A stretch of DNA of 12,145 bases, taken from positions 1 to 12,145 of the forward strand of contig CALGYU010000047.1 of the NCBI GenBank assembly GCA_937934685.1, in the 5' to 3' direction. How positions within the stretch are numbered: position 1 is the first letter of the stretch; each line of letters starts with the position of its first letter. This document shows positions 6,733-12,145 of this stretch, piece after piece. The notes beneath the pieces were generated by a model that was given only the letters and a program-made list of their open reading frames with translations, ran no database searches and was not told the origin of the DNA. This stretch comes from an uncultured Acholeplasma sp. Lineage in GTDB: Bacteria > Bacillota_I > Bacilli_A > Acholeplasmatales > Acholeplasmataceae. Made by a program: the position numbers and the translations under genes.

Positions 6733-8235
6733 TTATACATACCTTAAAAACTTTTGAACCATTTTTTTGGTTTCAAAGAGTTTATCTTTACCAAAGAGTT
6801 GATCACAAATGACTAAAAGTTCTTCTAGTTCTTTTTGTAAAAATGGTAAGTTAAGGCTTTCAAATTTTCTGATTACTTTACGAGCAATGATGTAGTCTAC
6901 TCCTGCAATTTCATCTTGTCCACAGGCCATAAAGACTGGAACGAAGTTTTCTAATTGTTTTAAGATTCTATTTCCAAAAGTGATTTCAAAGGTTTCTGCA
7001 ATATGTTCATCTAGTTTAATGATTGATTCCATGATGTTAGGTGAAATAGAGTGTGATTCTAAGGCTAAAGAGAAAAGTGTTTCTAAATAATCATAAGATA
7101 GATGTACTGGTTTGGTTTCTTTGGGTTCAAATTTTTCTGCTTTGTTGTTCATTTCAATAGAAGATGCTCTATCATATACTTTATCGGTAATCGCAAATGT
7201 TGAGTCATCTTTATTGGCTGTCCCAACAAACCAGATGTTTGGTGAGATTTTTATTTTTCCTTCTTTTAATCCCACTGGATCTCCTGGTAATTGTTCAGGA
7301 ATTAAGTTTAATAACCATTCTTCTTTATTAGGTAATTCTAGTAAAGATAGGAAGTCTGCAAAATAGTATTCCACTCTCGCTAAGTTCATTTCATCTAAGA
7401 CAATCATTTGGATATCTGTTCGATAATTGGCTTCATAAATAGCGGTTAAAAATTCTGTTTCACTAAACTTTTTAGTAAACTCATTTAGATAACCGATCAT
7501 TTCAAAGCGATCTCTCCAAGAGGGTTGTACTGAAATGATGGTTGAATCATTTTTGATGAATTTACCAAAAGCGTATGGTAACGAGGTTTTCCCGGTTCCA
7601 GAAATTCCTTCTAGAATCATGATTTTTGAAACGGCCATGCCCGCAATGAAGGTTGATATAGTTTTTCGATCATAATAGAGTTTATGTTCATATGCTGCAT
7701 AGTCTCTAAATCTAGTGACTAATTGAGATAAAGTTAATTTATCTTCTTGTGTCATTGGGGTAGGTAGTATTGAGTATTTGTATTTTTCATCTAGATGGTT
7801 AAGTCTAACAAAACGACTGGTTTTTGGTCTTTGTTCTTTTTTGGTGGTTAATTGGTTTTGATGATCTGGTTTATGAGGGTTTTCTTGGAAAGAAAAGGCT
7901 TGATTTTTAAGTTTTCTTTCTAAGATATTCATTCTATTTAATAAATCTAGTTTTTGATATTCTATTTTGCTGAATCTAAAGTATCTTTTTAATAATTGGT
8001 AGACCACACTTAGAATCATAAAGATTAAGAAGATAAAGACGATGATAGAAAAAATGGCTAAAACCCAATCTAAAAATTCAAAGTTTTTAGATGTTTCTAA
8101 AAAACTTTTTACATATTGGATGGGATGTCCTATGATTAAATTGTAAAATCCGTTGAAAAAGCCTTTGATAAGCCCCCATAGGTTATCAATGAGTTTTTGG
8201 AAAAACTCTATAAACCATTGTGCAAATTGTTCCAT
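6733..8235 (-). CDS. Membrane-anchored McrB-like AAA+ NTPase
   Basis: This 500-residue AAA+ protein belongs to the McrB/AAA_5 clade (GTPases or ATPases that form hexameric rings). A hydrophobic, Phe-rich N-terminus (1-45) precedes one clear membrane segment at about 55-80. A KRYFR stretch follows, which places the rest in the cytosol, and then a polar linker runs to about 150. The AAA+ core carries Walker A GISGTGKT (210-217), PSWRDRFEMIGYLNEF (238-253), Walker B IVLDEMNLARVEYYF (278-292; Asp281, Glu282), the sensor GTANKDD (338-344) and DKVYDRA with a candidate Arg finger (Arg356). It has no methyl-DNA-binding N-terminal domain like that of E. coli McrB. Its ATG shares one base with the preceding stop (TAATG), indicating translational coupling, and the next gene encodes the DUF2357 partner. 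The nucleotide used and the biological role are unknown. Confidence 0.88.
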   Translation of the reverse strand: MEQFAQWFIEFFQKLIDNLWGLIKGFFNGFYNLIIGHPIQYVKSFLETSKNFEFLDWVLAIFSIIVFIFLIFMILSVVYQLLKRYFRFSKIEYQKLDLLNRMNILERKLKNQAFSFQENPHKPDHQNQLTTKKEQRPKTSRFVRLNHLDEKYKYSILPTPMTQEDKLTLSQLVTRFRDYAAYEHKLYYDRKTISTFIAGMAVSKIMILEGISGTGKTSLPYAFGKFIKNDSTIISVQPSWRDRFEMIGYLNEFTKKFSETEFLTAIYEANYRTDIQMIVLDEMNLARVEYYFADFLSLLELPNKEEWLLNLIPEQLPGDPVGLKEGKIKISPNIWFVGTANKDDSTFAITDKVYDRASSIEMNNKAEKFEPKETKPVHLSYDYLETLFSLALESHSISPNIMESIIKLDEHIAETFEITFGNRILKQLENFVPVFMACGQDEIAGVDYIIARKVIRKFESLNLPFLQKELEELLVICDQLFGKDKLFETKKMVQKFLRYV

Positions 8236-9542
8236 TATTTTCTACCCCTGCTTCTTTTGTTTTTCTCTAGTGTGAATGATTGATTGTTTTTTTCCGTTAA
8301 ATGGGTAATGTTTAAATCTTTAAATGTTTCTGTTTGTGAATTTTGAGTGTTTTTTACCAATGTTTCTATTTGATTGACTTTGGCAAAATATAATAACTCA
8401 TGAATCATTTCTGTTTGACTTAATAAAAGACTGGCTTCTATTTCTATTCTTGAAACATGGTATGCTTGAATATCTATGTATAAATTAGGTGTGATATCTT
8501 TTACTTCATATGAGATTTGATAACCTAAGGTTTTTAATTCAAAGAGGTTTTTAACCATTTCTTGTTGATTGGTAATGTGGCTTTCTTTTAATGAAATGAT
8601 GGTTTGCTCTGGAAGATATTGATAGACATACATTAATGTTTCTAGTTTTTGGATAAAGTTTTCTTTTTCTAAGGTTAAACATAAGATGGGTAATGTGATT
8701 TTGGTTTTAATTTTTTGGGTTTGAAGTTGTTTTAATAACACTTCAATTCCCCACATGTTAACCCATGCTTGATCATAGATAGAGATCTTTTTTAAGTACT
8801 CTTCTATGGGTTGTTGGTCGATAGATATTTCTGGATAAAATTCACTTTTTTCATCTAGTATTAATCTGATGACATCATATCCTGTAATGGTTACTTGGCT
8901 TTGATTTAAGTTTTGAACAACATTTTTATATTCTGATGTTATAACGGTTAAATCTTCTTGACTTAAAGTGATTTCACCTAGGTTTCTAGTTGATTGAATT
9001 AAACCTTTGGTTAAGATGTCTAAATCTTTTAAATAGTCTTTAGAAACGGTTTTTAGATACGTTATGTTGATGTTTTTGATAATTGAGATATGGTCTTTAT
9101 AAAATGCTTCGGATGCTGCTTGTTTTAAGGTTTGTGCATAGCTTTCTTCTGTGATGTTTGATTCTGGGGTGTATAAGATAAAGGTATCTCTTTTTTCTGT
9201 TTGAGCTAATTTTCCGCCGTAAGGCAAGTACACACTTAAGTTTTTAGCTACTCTTCTTAAGTATGTACGTACGGTTTGATGGTCATATGTTCTTTCTAAT
9301 AAGTCTAGATTGTCTATACTAACTAGATATAAAATATATTTTTCATCTTGGTTGTTTTGGTAATTTAAATAAGATAAAAACTTTTTAAATTTGATGACCA
9401 TGTTTAAGGTTAACATTTCTGTTTTGATCATTTTCTTGCGGTTTTTTAAAAACCATTTGATGAAGATGTATGATAGGATGATAAAAACAATGATCATGCT
9501 TGCAGAAATGATTTGTTTTTCAAACATTGTTAAATAAAACAT
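8235..9542 (-). CDS. Membrane-anchored degenerate GGDEF-EAL-like protein
   Basis: This 435-residue protein has one N-terminal membrane segment (about 11-31) followed by a basic patch, so the bulk is cytosolic. Residues 66-175 resemble a GGDEF fold (LVSIDNLDLLERTYDHQTVR, then a strand ending in RDTFILYTPE), but the GGDEF loop itself is replaced by EKRDTF. Residues 220-415 follow the EAL-domain order: GYDVIRL in place of xxEALxRW, IISLKESHI for the LxLTES strand, LKTLGYQISYEVKDI for the LDDFG strand, HVSRIEIEASLL for xKIDxSF and VKNTQ for AEGVE. Nearly all metal- and substrate-binding acids are gone. I therefore infer a pseudo-enzyme with neither cyclase nor phosphodiesterase activity. The start is supported by AAGGAGG 7 nt upstream. 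It is 15 nt after the surface-protein gene and overlaps the NTPase gene by 1 nt. The fold assignment is by eye from motif order and needs a profile search. Confidence 0.65.
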   Translation of the reverse strand: MFYLTMFEKQIISASMIIVFIILSYIFIKWFLKNRKKMIKTEMLTLNMVIKFKKFLSYLNYQNNQDEKYILYLVSIDNLDLLERTYDHQTVRTYLRRVAKNLSVYLPYGGKLAQTEKRDTFILYTPESNITEESYAQTLKQAASEAFYKDHISIIKNINITYLKTVSKDYLKDLDILTKGLIQSTRNLGEITLSQEDLTVITSEYKNVVQNLNQSQVTITGYDVIRLILDEKSEFYPEISIDQQPIEEYLKKISIYDQAWVNMWGIEVLLKQLQTQKIKTKITLPILCLTLEKENFIQKLETLMYVYQYLPEQTIISLKESHITNQQEMVKNLFELKTLGYQISYEVKDITPNLYIDIQAYHVSRIEIEASLLLSQTEMIHELLYFAKVNQIETLVKNTQNSQTETFKDLNITHLTEKNNQSFTLEKNKRSRGRK

Positions 9543-9557
9543 ATTTTTTCCTCCTTG

Positions 9558-12145
9558 TTAGTAGATTAACTCATCTGTGGATTGGTTTTTCTGACGATTT
9601 TTGTTGATGAGTAAAATTAAGACAGTGATGATCCATAACAGTAAGCTTAAGATCAGTAAGACGGTTAAGAGCATATCTGTTTTGGGTTCTTTATTGACAA
9701 TGACTCTATAGTAGTTTTGGGTGATGCCATCTTCGGCGGTAACTTTGATTAAGATGACGTTTTTACCTGCCTGTAAATTGTTGATTGATAAGGATAGTTC
9801 ATTTGAACTACTGCCTTCTTGATATCCTTCTATAACAACAGTTCCGTTTGGATTAAACGTTTCAGCACTTATTTTTAAGCTGTCTATTTTATTAGAAACG
9901 GTGATTTCATATACATAACGGCTCTTATCAAAACTGATGGTATTGTTTTCAATACTTAAGGTGTTTAATTGAGCGTTGTTACTTGGAATAGCATATCTTG
10001 TAATATTTAAGGTGTAGGTTAGTGTTAAGACATTATCTGCTGAGGTTACAAAAATTCTTATTTTCTCAGGGTTGATGCCTATTGGATAGGTTCCAAAGCC
10101 TGTGACTCTAGCATTTTGATGGTCCATAGCTGCACCGGTGACTCTTACATGTTTTGTGTTTGAATCTACTACGACATTGTATTCATAGGTTTCTTTATCA
10201 AAGGTGTAGGTTGTGTAGTCGATAGCATCTTCTTCACTGTAAGTATCTTTAGAAGTTCCTTTTATTATGAGGTTTTCTAAAAAGGCGTTGCTATCTACGT
10301 AGTCTATTTCAATGGTGTAGGTATTGATATCTCCGCTTTGGGCAATGACTGAAATAACAAAGGTGTTTTTACCTAAGGTTAAGGTTTTTACGCCTGTGCC
10401 TTGAATGGTTGAAAAACTATTTGCAGTAGCATCAATTTGAATTTGACTGCTACTTTGTTTTGGCCTTGCTAATCTATAAGTGTTTGTGTTTGGATCAAAG
10501 TTTGGTACTTGGATACCATCAATGGATAAATTGGTTAAGATATTATCGGTTTTAGCTTCTTCTTTGATAACGGTGATGGTATATGTTTTTGATTGGTTAC
10601 TGCCTGATTGTGAAACTGTATAGAATGTGTAGACGATCGGTTCGTTTTGATTAAACTGTTTGATACCTGCTCCAACAACTTGACCGACTGTTTTAACGTT
10701 TAGAGTCATTTGAGTGATGTGATATGGTACAGTCACTTGATAGTTTGTGATGTTTTGGTTAAATTCATTATCACTTAAGTAATTTTTACCATCGTTTGCG
10801 ATTAAGTTAACTTCTTGGATTTCGGTGTTGTTATCTAGGTTAACGTCTCTATAAATACTGATGGTGTAGGTGTTTCTAACGCTTGGGTCTTGGGCAATGA
10901 CAGTTACTTTTAGGATGGTGTGATATCCACCATCAAAAAGTCCTTCTAATAACTGATTGCCGGTGTTAAAGACTGTTGCTAGTGGGCTAGTGGCTTCTGC
11001 TGTGATAAAGACAGACATGATGTCTTTTTCTTTTGGTATGTTGATGATGTAGTTTAGTTTGTTTGGATCAAATAATCCTTCAAACTGTAAAATATTTCCA
11101 TCTTTATCTGTGATGACTAAGGTTTTTAGGGTTGCGTCTTTACTTGGTTCTTCACGGATGATGTTGATTTGATATTTTAATCCTTCCACACCACTTTCAG
11201 AGATGGCATATACTGTGATGATGTTATCGTTTATTTCTAGGTTTTCTATAAGTCCAATCCCAATGATTTGAGCTTTGATGTGGCTTTTTGCATGTACTTT
11301 AACAGAGGTTGTTTCATAATTGACTCTAACTTCGTATTGGAAGATTTTTGGGTTGAATATAGGGTTTAAATCGTGGTTTTCAACGCTTAGGTCAGTGATT
11401 TGATGATCATAACTTAGGCTGTTGATTTTAATTTCATAAACTTGTTGAGACAAATCTTCTGCGGTGACATAAATTTTATAGCTGTTAATACCTGGTAGGA
11501 CAGTGACTTCTCCTAAATCACCAGTGATTTTAGCTTTTGGGTCATTTAAGATAGCACCTATGTTTAGGTTACCTACCTTTGTTACATCTACATTAAACTC
11601 ATAGTAGAAAATGTTTGGATCAAAACCATCAATGGTTTTCCCGTTTAGAGATAGATCTTTTAATAAACTATCTGTGCTTGGATCTTCTTTAATGATTTTA
11701 ATGGTGTATGTGTCTGATTTGACCGCACCACTTTTTGATTCAATGAAAAAGTTAATGATGGTTTCTTGTTGATTTAGAGCATAATTCCCTGCTCCTGTGA
11801 TGATGGCACCTTCTTTGTTTATAATAGATAGGAAGATGTTATCTAATTGATAAGGCACTGTGATGATGTATTCTTTTTGGCTGGCGATAAAGGCTTTTAT
11901 CGCATTTGGATGTCGATCATTTCCTAGGTATGTGATGTTATTTCCAGTTAAGGATAGATCATCGATGAGAATACTGTGTTCTGGCGCAATGTGTCTTTCA
12001 ATGGTGATGGTGTATGTTTTTTGTGTTTTATCTTGAGCGGTTACAATGACGTTAAATCTGTCTGTTGTAGCACCTGCTCCTGATTTTAAGTTATGTAGTT
12101 TATCGCCTGTAATGGTGCTTAAACTAGAGTTTGCTTCTGCAACGA
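9558..12145 (-). CDS. Large surface protein of cadherin-like beta-sandwich repeats, 5' end outside window
   Basis: 861 residues are visible and the frame is open to the right edge, so the true start lies beyond position 12145. The GTG at 11858 is an internal Val (EYIITVPYQL), not a start. The protein consists of at least eight full repeats and part of a ninth, each 85-105 residues. They match the cadherin-like beta-sandwich family (PF12733-type): an opening L-x-x-L-S-[IL]-[ND]-G, then FDPNxxxYxxxV, a G-x-G turn, and a closing I-x-V-x-A-[EQ]-[DS]-G-x-x-x-x-Y-x-I-x-I. Linkers such as EDPSTDS, EEPSKDA, EEAKTDN and KEPKTDM recur. A membrane segment (about 9606-9674) and a short basic tail ending in DELIY follow, which gives an outside ectodomain with a C-terminal anchor. 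A signal peptide is expected off-window. Likely roles are adhesion, surface coat or sensing. It leads the four-gene run and is 15 nt from the next start. Confidence 0.88.
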   Translation of the reverse strand, partial: VAEANSSLSTITGDKLHNLKSGAGATTDRFNVIVTAQDKTQKTYTITIERHIAPEHSILIDDLSLTGNNITYLGNDRHPNAIKAFIASQKEYIITVPYQLDNIFLSIINKEGAIITGAGNYALNQQETIINFFIESKSGAVKSDTYTIKIIKEDPSTDSLLKDLSLNGKTIDGFDPNIFYYEFNVDVTKVGNLNIGAILNDPKAKITGDLGEVTVLPGINSYKIYVTAEDLSQQVYEIKINSLSYDHQITDLSVENHDLNPIFNPKIFQYEVRVNYETTSVKVHAKSHIKAQIIGIGLIENLEINDNIITVYAISESGVEGLKYQINIIREEPSKDATLKTLVITDKDGNILQFEGLFDPNKLNYIINIPKEKDIMSVFITAEATSPLATVFNTGNQLLEGLFDGGYHTILKVTVIAQDPSVRNTYTISIYRDVNLDNNTEIQEVNLIANDGKNYLSDNEFNQNITNYQVTVPYHITQMTLNVKTVGQVVGAGIKQFNQNEPIVYTFYTVSQSGSNQSKTYTITVIKEEAKTDNILTNLSIDGIQVPNFDPNTNTYRLARPKQSSSQIQIDATANSFSTIQGTGVKTLTLGKNTFVISVIAQSGDINTYTIEIDYVDSNAFLENLIIKGTSKDTYSEEDAIDYTTYTFDKETYEYNVVVDSNTKHVRVTGAAMDHQNARVTGFGTYPIGINPEKIRIFVTSADNVLTLTYTLNITRYAIPSNNAQLNTLSIENNTISFDKSRYVYEITVSNKIDSLKISAETFNPNGTVVIEGYQEGSSSNELSLSINNLQAGKNVILIKVTAEDGITQNYYRVIVNKEPKTDMLLTVLLILSLLLWIITVLILLINKNRQKNQSTDELIY
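9606..9674 (-). other. C-terminal transmembrane anchor of the surface protein
   Basis: About 23 hydrophobic residues (MLLTVLLILSLLLWIITVLI and on) are followed by NKNRQK and a short polar tail. The positive charges after the segment place the tail inside the cell and the repeats outside. Confidence 0.85.
9675..11972 (-). repeat. Array of eight cadherin-like beta-sandwich repeats
   Basis: Approximate repeat boundaries, read from the N-terminal side, are 11667-11972, 11400-11666, 11133-11399, 10821-11132, 10542-10820, 10284-10541, 9972-10283 and 9675-9971. A further partial repeat occupies 11973-12145. Copies share the opening LS[IL]xG and closing YTIxI motifs but differ widely between, so this is an old array with diverged units rather than a recent tandem expansion. 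Two units (10821-11132 and 9972-10283) carry insertions near their start. Confidence 0.8.

Noticed and set aside
7112..7366. Plus-strand open frame of 84 codons
   Set aside because: It is antisense to the AAA+ core of the McrB-like gene and has no independent support.
4986..8235. A conventional type IV (McrBC) restriction system
   Set aside because: There is no DNA-recognition domain on the NTPase and no nuclease motif I can see on the partner, while a membrane helix is present. The relation is to the family, not evidence of modified-DNA restriction.
11856..11858. GTG at 11858 as the start of the surface protein
   Set aside because: The frame continues upstream to the window edge with clear repeat homology (including another full unit), and the GTG encodes a Val in a beta strand.
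1..12145. Mobile element or recent gene transfer
   Set aside because: No transposase, integrase, terminal inverted repeats or tRNA-flanked site was seen, and base composition looks even across all genes.

Overview
The window reads as a low-GC, wall-less-bacterium-type (Mollicutes) chromosome, most like the Acholeplasmataceae. The DNA is strongly AT-rich. The ribosomal proteins and EF-G closely resemble those of Firmicutes. Tryptophan is read from TGG, and no gene needs TGA as a sense codon, so the code is standard rather than the Mycoplasma/Spiroplasma one. The genus is inferred from these traits and from the cadherin-like/AAA gene content, not proven. All nine genes lie on the minus strand, so transcription runs from right to left.

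Region 1 (right to centre, about 12145 to 4986) is a tightly packed four-gene run. First comes a large surface protein made of cadherin-like beta-sandwich repeats with a C-terminal membrane anchor (its 5' part is outside the window). Next is a membrane-anchored protein that looks like a catalytically dead GGDEF-EAL protein. It is followed by a membrane-anchored McrB-like AAA+ NTPase and then by a DUF2357 (McrC-like N-terminal module) protein whose C-terminus is a long charged coiled coil instead of an obvious nuclease. Gaps are 15 nt, a 1-nt stop/start overlap, and 1 nt (or an 8-nt overlap, depending on start choice). A strong hairpin terminator closes the run. This is the candidate undescribed system: an McrBC-like NTPase pair rebuilt as a membrane-associated machine and coupled to a surface protein.

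Region 2 (4951 to 2908) is a two-gene potassium uptake operon. ktrB encodes the TrkH/KtrB-type pore and ktrA the cytosolic RCK gating subunit. It has its own extended -10 promoter directly after the terminator of region 1.

Region 3 (2897 to 1) is the str operon: rpsL (S12), rpsG (S7) and fusA (EF-G, 3' end cut by the window). It is driven by a perfect-consensus sigma-A-type promoter that begins 10 nt after the ktrA stop. The roughly 110-nt leader carries two hairpins. No rRNA, tRNA, CRISPR array, insertion sequence or gene-free stretch above 160 nt was seen.
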